Source: Oscillospiraceae bacterium (lineage in GTDB: Bacteria; Bacillota; Clostridia; Oscillospirales; CAG-272). From it: a stretch of DNA of 64,000 nucleotides. The DNA lies in the NCBI GenBank assembly GCA_015063895.1, contig SVTG01000009.1:1-64000 (forward strand), read 5' to 3'. Positions 1-6,804 of this stretch are shown here, piece after piece. Under the pieces are notes generated by a model. It worked only from the letters and a program-made list of their open reading frames with translations. It made no database searches and was not told the origin of the DNA. Made by a program: the position numbers and the translations under genes. Position 1 is the first letter of the stretch, and the number at the start of each line of letters is the position of its first letter.

Positions 1-41
1 CCAAGCTGGCCGCGTGGGTTCGATTCCCATCACCCGCTCCA
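1..41 (+). tRNA. tRNA-Gly, 3' part only (window edge)
   Basis: The window opens inside a tRNA. What remains is the end of the anticodon loop and stem (CCAAGCTGG), a T arm containing GGGTTCGATTCCC, an acceptor strand CACCCGC, discriminator T and encoded CCA at 39-41. Discriminator U and this anticodon-arm sequence fit tRNA-Gly(TCC); the 5' half lies outside the window, so the isotype is inferred. Confidence 0.8.
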
Positions 42-46
42 AACAC

Positions 47-123
47 GCGCCTTTAGCTCAGCTGGATAGAGCAACTGCCTTCTAAGCAGTAGGTCGGGGG
101 TTCGAGCCCCTCAAGGCGCGCCA
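47..123 (+). tRNA. tRNA-Arg (anticodon TCT)
   Basis: A complete cloverleaf can be drawn. Acceptor GCGCCTT pairs with AAGGCGC, the anticodon loop is CTTCTAA between ACTGC-type stems, the T arm is GGGGGTTCGAGCCCC, the discriminator is G and CCA is encoded at 121-123. It sits 5 bp after tRNA-Gly and 18 bp before tRNA-His, so the three are probably one transcript. Confidence 0.95.
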
Positions 124-141
124 CTGCGAACAAATTGATAT

Positions 142-219
142 GGTGAGTGTAGCTCAGTTGGTTAGAGCGCCAGGTTGTGGCCCTGGAGGCCGTGGGTTCG
201 AATCCCATCACCCACCCCA
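142..219 (+). tRNA. tRNA-His (anticodon GTG)
   Basis: Anticodon loop TTGTGGC lies between CCAGG and CCTGG. The acceptor GTGAGTG faces CACCCAC with one A-C mismatch, and the extra G at -1 (142) opposite discriminator C216 is the tRNA-His signature. CCA is encoded at 217-219. The 3' end of this gene is partly repeated about 170 bp downstream (see the repeat at 370-402). Confidence 0.93.
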
Positions 220-220
220 A

Positions 221-256
221 AGCAAAAAAGCCCCCCCATTTCGGGGGCTTTTTTGT
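221..256 (+). terminator. Terminator of the tRNA cluster
   Basis: AAAAAAGCCCCCC pairs with GGGGGCTTTTTT around a short loop and is followed by a T-rich run. It lies 2 bp after the tRNA-His CCA. Confidence 0.85.
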
Positions 257-402
257 TTTTTTGGGGAGTGATGCCGGAGGCGAACCCTGAAAGCTTTTCA
301 ATCCCTTTGAAATTTAGACCGCACGATACAAAGCTTTCCATTTCGGCACCTGTGCCGAAATGGAGCGAACTCTCATCACCCACCCCAAAGCAAAAAACCC
401 CC
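237..402 (+). repeat. tRNA-end-associated repeat A, copy 1
   Basis: The stretch from the terminator arm (GGGGGCTTTTTTG) through GTGATGCCGGAGGCGAACC and the GCACCTGTGCCGAAATGG block recurs at 3037-3176 with few changes. At its right end, 370-402 repeats the tRNA-His 3' end and the start of its terminator (CATCACCCACCCCAAAGC), so the unit is bracketed by two direct copies of a tRNA 3' end, like a small attL/attR pair. No ORF is credible inside it. Confidence 0.75.
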
Positions 403-446
403 CGAAAGAAGTGCCTTCCATAAAACAGGTTTACCCTGCCGAAAAG

Positions 447-484
447 CAAAAGGAGTACGAACGATTTGTTCGTACTCCTTTTGT
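447..484. repeat. Hairpin repeat B, copy 1
   Basis: AAAAGGAGTACGAAC and GTTCGTACTCCTTTT form a perfect stem around a short loop. The same hairpin with one changed pair (GGAGTGCGAAC) is at 2882-2918, and both copies are preceded by the string ATAAAACAGGT. It could act as a terminator in either direction. Confidence 0.7.
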
Positions 485-512
485 TACACCTTTTAGGTCT
501 ACTATCGGGTGG

Positions 513-650
513 TAAAGAGCCTCCCTTATGCAAGGGTAGGTAGCTTCGCGTTAAGCGACACGGAGGGATTATAAAAGCAAAAATTTCATTGTAAAACAAT
601 CTCTCTGCTGCCTTCGGCATCAGCTCCATTTACACAAGGGAGACCTTTTA
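513..650. repeat. MITE-like imperfect inverted-repeat element
   Basis: The left end (GAGCCTCCCTTATGCAAGGG) and the right end (CACAAGGGAGACCTTTTA) are inverted relatives. Inside them GGAGGGATTATAAA faces TTTACAATCTCTC, and two smaller hairpins (around AGCTTCGCG and GCTGCCTTCGGCATCAGC) project. There is no ORF. The CCTCCCT...AGGGAGG architecture resembles short non-autonomous repeats that are frequent in Clostridia. The remaining 651-805 holds no gene; 672-735 shares the string TGACAAGCACTGC and a GTGGACACA block with 54857-54895. Confidence 0.65.
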
Positions 651-805
651 TGTTCATCTATGCCTTTTCAATTTTTCTGACAAGCACTGCTTTTGTGGAC
701 ACAAATACGAACAAAAGGGATATACTTCGTATTTGCTCAGCATGATATTACTCGTTTCACTCGCCATAAGAAAAGTCTCGCAGCCGGTGTTGATTTTTTA
801 TTGAC

Positions 806-1612
806 TCAAAGCTTCTTGCAGTAATAATTGCGGTATGCACGCGGAGACACGCCTGTATGCTTTTTAAAAAATCGTGAGAAATAATTTGGATCAGAGAAGC
901 CGCCCCTTTTCGCCACCTCGGCTACCGAAAGGCTCAAGTCGGCTATCAGGAGCTTGATGTACTCGGTTTTCTGCCGATGAAAATACTGAAGAGGGGAGAT
1001 GCCGAAGGAGATCTTGAAAGAATCACGGAAATACTTTTCGCCCATTCCCGACAGCTTGGCCATATGCTCTATATTTGGGTAAGCGTCACAAATATGCCGC
1101 TTCATATGATCAATCGCCCCATCGAAGCGCGTATCGCGCCTCTCGCCATCCGTTTCACCGACGCTCCTTTGAAAAAGTGCAGACAGAAGACCGTAAAACG
1201 CCGCCATCAGCTCGGGTGAACCCTGTCTGTCGCCCTTCAAATAGACGTTCAGCAACCGCAAAAATGCATTTTCGCACTCCCCCCCGATATCCCTCAGCAT
1301 CTGAGGCTCGCGCGGCAGGGGCAGCTCTGAATCAAAGAAAATGCAAACTCCGCTTCCTTTCTCCGATATAACGGTTACGTAATCTATATTCTCAGTCTCC
1401 TCTTTCGGCAAAAACAGCGCACTTCCGGGTGTAAAATCAATGCTCACTCCATGATACGACATTTGCGACCTGCCGTTGAATTTCACACCGAGCTGATAGG
1501 ATCTTGTGTTTCCGTGTCCCTTTATACGCATTCCTGCTCGGCCGGTCTTTACGCTGACCACGTTGTGAACGCTCATACCGCCCCATTTCCAACCTTCAAA
1601 AAGCTTGTTCAT
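806..1612 (-). CDS. AraC-family transcriptional regulator
   Basis: A 268-residue regulator with a sensory N-terminal region and two helix-turn-helix units in the last about 100 residues. The second carries the family signature (FSDPNYFSRFFKKHTGVSP). The longer reading from 1669 is rejected: that stretch contains a perfect promoter reading toward this gene, and ATG 1612 has a good ribosome site (GGAGGCG, 5 bases upstream). The gene is divergent from the serine hydrolase at 1770, which it may regulate; the inducer is unknown, and the N-terminal region gives no further clue. Confidence 0.88.
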   Translation of the reverse strand: MNKLFEGWKWGGMSVHNVVSVKTGRAGMRIKGHGNTRSYQLGVKFNGRSQMSYHGVSIDFTPGSALFLPKEETENIDYVTVISEKGSGVCIFFDSELPLPREPQMLRDIGGECENAFLRLLNVYLKGDRQGSPELMAAFYGLLSALFQRSVGETDGERRDTRFDGAIDHMKRHICDAYPNIEHMAKLSGMGEKYFRDSFKISFGISPLQYFHRQKTEYIKLLIADLSLSVAEVAKRGGFSDPNYFSRFFKKHTGVSPRAYRNYYCKKL

Positions 1613-1640
1613 TTTCGCCTCCGACTCATGTATTGCTCCA

Positions 1641-1669
1641 ATTATATCAATGCTATCCGACAATGTCAA
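1641..1669 (-). promoter_or_regulatory. SigA-type promoter of the AraC gene
   Basis: On the minus strand TTGACA (1669-1664), a 17-base spacer and TATAAT (1646-1641) match the consensus exactly. It lies 28 bases upstream of ATG 1612. Confidence 0.88.
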
Positions 1670-1710
1670 CAGAAAATCCGCATTTTGTGCTAATTGCGCA
1701 TATTTTGCTG

Positions 1711-1739
1711 TTGATTATCGAGAAAAAACGTGCTATACT
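1711..1739 (+). promoter_or_regulatory. Promoter of the serine hydrolase gene
   Basis: TTGATT at 1711-1716, 17 bases, TATACT at 1734-1739. It is back to back with the AraC promoter, so an AraC dimer bound between 1641 and 1739 could act on both. Confidence 0.7.
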
Positions 1740-1769
1740 GAAACCACTATCATGAAAGGACAAAATATT

Positions 1770-2825
1770 ATGGAGCTTAAAAACACTCTCCTTGAAATAC
1801 AAACTCAGCTCGACAAGCACGCCTTCAGCCAATACGCCATCCTTGTGGGCTACGGCGATCGCGAGTGGCAGTATATGTCGGAAGGCGTTGACCTCGACTC
1901 TTATTTCGACGCCGCCAGCATCGGCAAGGTGTTCCCCACCTCCGCGCTTGCTCTTCACGCCATCAGCGAGGGGCTTCTCTCCCTTGACGATACTCTTGAA
2001 AAGTATTTTCCCGGCGTTCCCAAGGACAAAAATAAAATAACAGTCAAGAATCTTATGACCCACACCTCCGGTCTTCTTCGCCGTCAGTATCCCAAAAGGC
2101 TCGGACTGCGCGGACGGAAGGGCGTTGCTGAGTTCATTTTCTCAAACCCCTTGGCATACGAGACCGGAAGTCACTTCGCATATTGCTGTGACGGCATTAT
2201 ACTACTCGGATTCATTGTGGAAAAGGTGCTCGGTATGACTCTTGAGGAGGCCTTTGAGACCTATGTCAAAAAGCCGCTCGGCATGACGAGAAGCACGTAC
2301 CATATAAAGATCGATGAAGAAAATATGGTCATGTGCAATCACCGCGCCGACCTTGGAGGACTCATTTACGATGACAACAATGTGCGCGAGCTTTGCGGAA
2401 TCCCCGCAGGCTGCGGTGGAAACTTTATTACGGCGGGCGACCTACAAAAATTTGTCAAGGCCCTTATCAGAAAGGACCCTTGCCTCTATTCCGACGAGAC
2501 CTTTGCACTTGCCGAGCAGAATTACACGGGCGGTTTGCCTATACTTGACGCTATTAGAAACACCGAAAACCACGGTCTCGGCTTCGTTTACGTCAACGAA
2601 GCCTGCCTGCAGGCACGCGACCTCTTTCCCGAAGGCAGTATCGGTCATTCCGGTTGGTCGGGTCAATCCTTCTATCTCAACCGTGAGCTTGGGCTGTACG
2701 TGATCATTCTGTCCGATTCCATGCGCTCCTTCTGCCTGAATTACCCGAAGGGAAATCATAGTGACAAGGTTCATCAGATGCGTATTGACATTCACCGCGC
2801 GGTGAAAAAGGACCTTGGGCTTTGA
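1770..2825 (+). CDS. Beta-lactamase-family serine hydrolase
   Basis: A 351-residue class C beta-lactamase/esterase-fold protein. Visible motifs are SIGK at residues 50-53 (catalytic Ser and Lys), a Tyr motif reading YCCDGIILLG where YxN is usual, and HSG near residue 300 in the KTG position. ATG 1770 is chosen because AAAGGA lies 9 bases upstream; ATG 1752 in the same frame has no such site. No signal peptide is seen, so it is probably cytoplasmic and may act on an ester or small peptide rather than an antibiotic. It is divergent from the AraC regulator. Confidence 0.85.
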   Translation: MELKNTLLEIQTQLDKHAFSQYAILVGYGDREWQYMSEGVDLDSYFDAASIGKVFPTSALALHAISEGLLSLDDTLEKYFPGVPKDKNKITVKNLMTHTSGLLRRQYPKRLGLRGRKGVAEFIFSNPLAYETGSHFAYCCDGIILLGFIVEKVLGMTLEEAFETYVKKPLGMTRSTYHIKIDEENMVMCNHRADLGGLIYDDNNVRELCGIPAGCGGNFITAGDLQKFVKALIRKDPCLYSDETFALAEQNYTGGLPILDAIRNTENHGLGFVYVNEACLQARDLFPEGSIGHSGWSGQSFYLNRELGLYVIILSDSMRSFCLNYPKGNHSDKVHQMRIDIHRAVKKDLGL

Positions 2826-3220
2826 ATAGATCTCCGAAGGATACCTACTATAAAACAGGTCTTACTAATCTAAATATAACAGAAGGAGTGCGAACATATT
2901 TCGTTCGCACTCCTTTTCACACATTTTCTATACGAGGTATAGTGTGTTATACCATTTCTGTTTTTGTGAGAATATGTGAAGTTTTGACTAACGTGAAAGT
3001 GAAGTTAAGTTTGCTTTATCGCAGGTACTCCAATGGGGGCTTTTTTGTTTTTTTGGGGGTGATGCCGGAGGCGAACCCTGAAAGCTTTTCAATCCCTTTG
3101 AAATTTAGACCGCACGATACAAAGCTTCCTGTTTCGGCACCTGTACCGAAATGGAGCGGACTCCCATCCCCCACCAAAAGGCGGCAAGCCGTTTGCTTGC
3201 CGCCTTTTATCAAATCATCA
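2826..3220. repeat. Gene-free stretch with second copies of repeats B and A
   Basis: It holds hairpin B copy 2 (2882-2918), which can terminate the hydrolase transcript, then about 115 bp of unremarkable sequence, then repeat A copy 2 (3037-3176) ending in a tRNA-3'-end-like string (CTCCCATCCCCCACCA), and finally the terminator of the minus-strand gene. Relative to the first locus the order of A and B is swapped. No tRNA is present here. Confidence 0.7.
3176..3211 (-). terminator. Terminator of the acyltransferase unit
   Basis: AAAAGGCGGCAAGC and GCTTGCCGCCTTTT form a strong stem that ends in T residues on either strand. It lies 10 bp after the stop of the minus-strand gene. Confidence 0.85.
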
Positions 3221-3892
3221 TTACTTTTCTATTTTGAGCACAATGTCGTTCATTTGCTTGACAATACACCCACCGGGAATCACGCCGCGCAACGCAGTCA
3301 GCGGATAAACAGACGTGCCCTTGCCCACTACCGTGCCGGGATTCAGCACGCACCCGCAGCCAATATCGGCACCGTCACCTAACATACCGCCCACCTTACG
3401 AAGCCCTGTTTCATACTCCTGCTCACCGTGTACCACCACGGGCTTACCGTCACTTTTCAGATTGGAGCAAACCGCACCCGCACCCATATGGGCATGATTA
3501 CCGAGCACAGAATCCCCCACGTAATTATAATGCGGCACCTGCACGTGATCGAGCAAGATACAGTTTTTCAGCTCACCGGAATTGCCAATGACACACCCCT
3601 CACCCGTGATCACGTTTCCGCGCAGAAAAGCACCGGGGCGTATTTGCGTGCCGTGACCGATGATCGCAGGCGGCTCGATCGTGGCGGTAGGATAGATCTT
3701 TACCCCCTGCCCGACCCACACGCCGGGGCTGTGCTCGGTAAAGCCTTCAAGGCCGTTTTTGATGAGCACGTCCATATATGCTCCGATCTTTGGCAGCATT
3801 TGCCACGGGTATTCATTCTCTTCAAAAAGCTTTTTCAGATACACCGTGTGGCACTCATAAAGCTCTTTGGTTCTCACATACTTATTCAACAC
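3221..3892 (-). CDS. Left-handed beta-helix (hexapeptide) acyltransferase-like protein
   Basis: 223 residues dominated by hexapeptide repeats ([LIV]-G-x(4)) from about residue 65 onward, such as IIGHGTQIRPGAFLRG and VIGNSGELKNCILLDH, which resemble the C-terminal acetyltransferase half of GlmU. There is no nucleotidyltransferase domain. It overlaps the 3' end of the GlmM-like gene by 11 bases, so the two are translationally coupled and probably serve amino-sugar nucleotide synthesis. The start is GTG 3892; TTG 3889 with AGAGGG 7 bases upstream is equally possible. The exact substrate is not visible. Confidence 0.8.
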   Translation of the reverse strand: MLNKYVRTKELYECHTVYLKKLFEENEYPWQMLPKIGAYMDVLIKNGLEGFTEHSPGVWVGQGVKIYPTATIEPPAIIGHGTQIRPGAFLRGNVITGEGCVIGNSGELKNCILLDHVQVPHYNYVGDSVLGNHAHMGAGAVCSNLKSDGKPVVVHGEQEYETGLRKVGGMLGDGADIGCGCVLNPGTVVGKGTSVYPLTALRGVIPGGCIVKQMNDIVLKIEK

Positions 3893-5492
3893 AGTGCCCT
3901 CTTTCCATTATGACAGTTACAATACGTCCGGTATACGCACGGCAAAGCTCGCTTGTCGTCGCCTCCACCATCACGCGAACGATCGGCTCGGTACCGCTTT
4001 GTCTTAGCAGCACACGGCCCTTACCACCGATCTCGCGCTCCACCTGCGCCACGGCCTCCAGCACCACAGGGTCTGAAACGGCAGCGCTTTTATTCTTCAC
4101 GCGCAAATTTTTCGTGTCCTGCGGATAAAGCCTCAGCGACTCGGTGAGCTTGGAGAGCGTTGACTTTGTATCACAAAGCTCCTCCATGATCATAATAGCC
4201 GTAAGCAGCCCATCGCCCGTGGTGGCGTATTTTTTCAAAATGATATGCCCCGACTGCTCGCCGCCAAGGCTATAATCATTCCGCTGCATACACTCATAAA
4301 CAAATCGGTCGCCTACAGCCGTCTGCTCACACCGTATACCAAGCTCCTGCAAGGAAGCAACAAAACCGCTATTCGACATCACGGTGGCTACCACGGTATC
4401 ATCGTTGAGCATGCCCCTGCCCTTGAGTCGTTTGGCAAGCACGTACATCATCGCATCGCCGTCTACCACCTCGCCGTTTTCATTCACGGCAATACAGCGG
4501 TCGGCATCGCCGTCAAAGGCGAAGCCCAAATCAAGATGCTGCTCCTTGACGGCCCGACAAAGCTTTTCTATGTGTGTTGAACCGCAATTCAGATTGATAT
4601 TCAACCCATCAGGCTCAGCACCCAGCACTACCGTGCGCGCGCCAAGTGCGCTGAATACTGCATTGGCGATCATCCAGGAGGCACCGTTGGCGCAGTCAAT
4701 ACCGATGCGCAGATTTTTATAAGAGTGCGAGGCCAGGGATATGAGGTATGCCACGTAACGGTTTCTGCCCGCCACGTAATCCTCAATTTTACCTACACGC
4801 TCACGCTCAGCCAGCGGCAGATCGTCCCCCTGCACACCAAGAACGGAGAGATCACCGTCAAGATAGGCCTCTATCAGGGCGATGGTATCATCGTCCATCT
4901 TTTCCCCGTAACGGTTGATGATCTTGATGCCGTTATCGTGATACGGGTTATGTGAAGCGGTGATCATAATGCCGCAGTCAAACTCGTCACGGCGCGTCAC
5001 GTAAGACACACTCGGGGTGGTGACCACGTGGAGCATATGCGCATCGGCACCCGATGCAGCGATACCCGCGGCAATGGCGTATTCGAGCATATAGCTTGAG
5101 CGCCTTGTATCCTTTCCTATCACGATGCGGGGGCGATAGCCTGCATTCTTTGCACCCGAAAGGCGCGAGGAAAAATACCACCCGAGAAAGCGCCCTACCC
5201 GATACGCGTGCATAGAGGTCAACTCAGCATTGGCCTCGCCGCGAAAGCCATCTGTGCCAAAATATTTATTTTTGACTCTGGCGCCGTCAACGGGCATCTG
5301 ATCCCTGAGCAATGTATCGGCGGAAATATGAAACAGCTCACACAGCATCAGTATTTTACCGATCTGAGGCTGCGCCTGATCCATCTCCCATTTAGAGACC
5401 GACTGTCTTGATACGGCCAGCCGTTCAGCCATTTGCTCCTGCGTCATGCCCTGCGCCACACGAAGATGCGTTATTTTTTCACCAAGAGTCAT
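3882..5492 (-). CDS. XRE helix-turn-helix fused to phosphoglucosamine mutase (GlmM-like)
   Basis: 536 residues, about 90 more than ordinary GlmM. Residues 1-62 are a Cro/C1-type helix-turn-helix (GMTQEQMAERLAVSRQSVSKWE). From about residue 74 a complete phosphohexomutase follows: YFGTDGFRG, TASHNP (178-183, phosphoserine), the metal loop DGDAD, GGEQSGH and the phosphate-binding RQSGTEP. The family converts glucosamine-6-phosphate to glucosamine-1-phosphate. The ribosome site AAGGAG precedes ATG 5492. Met66 has AGGGA 6 bases upstream, so internal initiation could release a GlmM without the DNA-binding domain. The fusion suggests autoregulation, which is inference. Confidence 0.88.
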   Translation of the reverse strand: MTLGEKITHLRVAQGMTQEQMAERLAVSRQSVSKWEMDQAQPQIGKILMLCELFHISADTLLRDQMPVDGARVKNKYFGTDGFRGEANAELTSMHAYRVGRFLGWYFSSRLSGAKNAGYRPRIVIGKDTRRSSYMLEYAIAAGIAASGADAHMLHVVTTPSVSYVTRRDEFDCGIMITASHNPYHDNGIKIINRYGEKMDDDTIALIEAYLDGDLSVLGVQGDDLPLAERERVGKIEDYVAGRNRYVAYLISLASHSYKNLRIGIDCANGASWMIANAVFSALGARTVVLGAEPDGLNINLNCGSTHIEKLCRAVKEQHLDLGFAFDGDADRCIAVNENGEVVDGDAMMYVLAKRLKGRGMLNDDTVVATVMSNSGFVASLQELGIRCEQTAVGDRFVYECMQRNDYSLGGEQSGHIILKKYATTGDGLLTAIMIMEELCDTKSTLSKLTESLRLYPQDTKNLRVKNKSAAVSDPVVLEAVAQVEREIGGKGRVLLRQSGTEPIVRVMVEATTSELCRAYTGRIVTVIMERGHCVE

Positions 5493-5714
5493 ATTGCGCT
5501 CCTTATCTGATAATTTAATACTATTGTATGTATATTACCACAAATATGCGTATATTTCAAGCAACTTAGCCTTGATTTTCGCGCAACCGCAGGTTGCCGC
5601 CTTTAAAATTTGACACCTTAGTGCCGTTTTAACGCTTGATTTTTTACGAACTAAACACAGATCTGTGCAGGATTTGCCAACAAAAAGTGTCAAGGCGCAG
5701 CCTTGCCACTTCCT

Positions 5715-5927
5715 TTATTTATCAAAATTCCGATCGTAAAGCAGCATGGCGATCAACACCACAAAGCAGGAGCCCGCATTGTGCACCAATGCCCCTGTGG
5801 TAGGATTCAGAATACCCAGCACCGACAGCACCACACCCACCCGCGGCAATACGAAGCTGAGCAGCAAAAAGGCACCGCCAACAAGCGTCATCGGTATACC
5901 TGCTAAAAAATCGTTGAACCTTCTCAT
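5715..5927 (-). pseudogene. P-type metal ATPase reduced to its two ends by internal deletion
   Basis: The 70-residue frame joins an N-terminal piece typical of ZntA/CadA-type ATPases (RRFNDFLAGIPMTLVGG and the first membrane helix, to about residue 36) directly to the extreme C-terminus of the same family (NPTTGALVHNAG and the last helix). Everything between, including the metal-binding CPC, DKTGT and ATP-binding parts, is missing, with the frame kept. The ribosome site AAGGTG precedes ATG 5927. It is divergent from a TetR regulator. It cannot be an active pump; whether the small two-helix protein does anything is unknown. Confidence 0.8.
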
Positions 5928-5941
5928 TTTCTCACCTTCTA

Positions 5942-5970
5942 TTGACAAATTTCAAAAACATCGGTATAAT
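5942..5970 (+). promoter_or_regulatory. Promoter of the TetR-family gene
   Basis: TTGACA (5942-5947), 17 bases, TATAAT (5965-5970): exact consensus reading toward 6093. Confidence 0.85.
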
Positions 5971-5977
5971 ATATCTG

Positions 5978-6000
5978 TTACCGAACATTCTGTACGGTAA
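5978..6000. promoter_or_regulatory. Probable TetR operator
   Basis: TTACCG, 11 bases, CGGTAA is a perfect interrupted palindrome just after the promoter -10 box. A further half (TTACCGAACATTTTA) occurs at 6055-6069. The position fits autorepression by the downstream regulator. Confidence 0.65.
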
Positions 6001-6092
6001 AATTGCATCCAAAAGCTTGTCAAAAATCAACAACCAATTCAAAATAAATGTATCTTACCGAACATTTTATTAAATTTGTATGGAGAAAGGGC

Positions 6093-6662
6093 ATGGATAG
6101 AAGGCAACGGAAAACCAGAGAAGCCATATTTGACGCATTCACGCACTTACTGGAAAAGCAAGCCTATCATCAAATCACCGTTCAGGATATTATCGACAAA
6201 GCCGATATTGGCAGAGCAACCTTTTACGCACATTTTGAAACAAAGGACTATCTGTTAAAGGATCTGTGTCAGACGCTGTTTGGACATATTGTGGATACCG
6301 CTACGGGCGTGCCGCACACACACAGCCACCGCGCCTACGGCAAGGCCGACGACACGGTCTTTTTGCATTTACTGCGCCACCTTCGGGAAAACGACCGTAA
6401 TATTCTGGCATTGCTCAATTCACAAAACAACGAGATCTTTTTACAATACTTCAAAACCAATCTGAAGGATCTTGTCAAAACGCAGTTTTCCGATGCGGGA
6501 AGACTCACACAGTCACCGCTGCCCACAGATTTTTTGGTCAACCACATTTCCGTATCCTTTGTGGAAACCGTAAGCTGGTGGCTGAGTCACGGCATGCAGG
6601 AGTCGCCCGAGACGATAGCAGCATATTTTTCAACCGTCATCACACCCTTCATAACAAAATAA
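6093..6662 (+). CDS. TetR-family transcriptional regulator
   Basis: 189 residues. The first 50 form a TetR helix-turn-helix (ITVQDIIDKADIGRATFYAHFETKDYLL); the rest is an all-helical ligand/dimer region of the TetR_C type. ATG 6093 is chosen over the upstream in-frame codon at 6048 because GGAGAAAGG lies just before it and the extra N-terminus overlaps operator sequence. Its natural partner seems to have been the divergent P-type ATPase, now deleted, so a role in metal or cation resistance is plausible only by position. Confidence 0.85.
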   Translation: MDRRQRKTREAIFDAFTHLLEKQAYHQITVQDIIDKADIGRATFYAHFETKDYLLKDLCQTLFGHIVDTATGVPHTHSHRAYGKADDTVFLHLLRHLRENDRNILALLNSQNNEIFLQYFKTNLKDLVKTQFSDAGRLTQSPLPTDFLVNHISVSFVETVSWWLSHGMQESPETIAAYFSTVITPFITK

Positions 6663-6710
6663 TCGCAGCTCACGGTGGGGGCTAAGAAAAATATTTTTTC
6701 ATAAAGCCCC

Positions 6711-6739
6711 TTTACAGTTGGCAAGATCTTATCTATAAT
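6711..6739 (+). promoter_or_regulatory. Promoter of the serine dehydratase gene
   Basis: TTTACA (6711-6716), 17 bases, TATAAT (6734-6739), 65 bases upstream of the start codon. Confidence 0.75.
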
Positions 6740-6804
6740 ATATAAATACAAAATAGGATCGGCAGCTTTTATTTTGCCGATCTGCGATCAAGCGAGGAAC
6801 AACT

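Noticed and set aside
53..629. Minus-strand ORFs across the tRNA cluster and repeats
   Set aside because: They are antisense to tRNAs and repeat hairpins; the GFEPTASRATTWRSNQLSYTH-type peptide (shortened here) is a well-known artefact of reading tRNA genes backwards.
5493..5714. Possible RNA gene between the GlmM-like gene and the ATPase remnant
   Set aside because: No stable extended fold, promoter or terminator could be recognised in these 222 bp.
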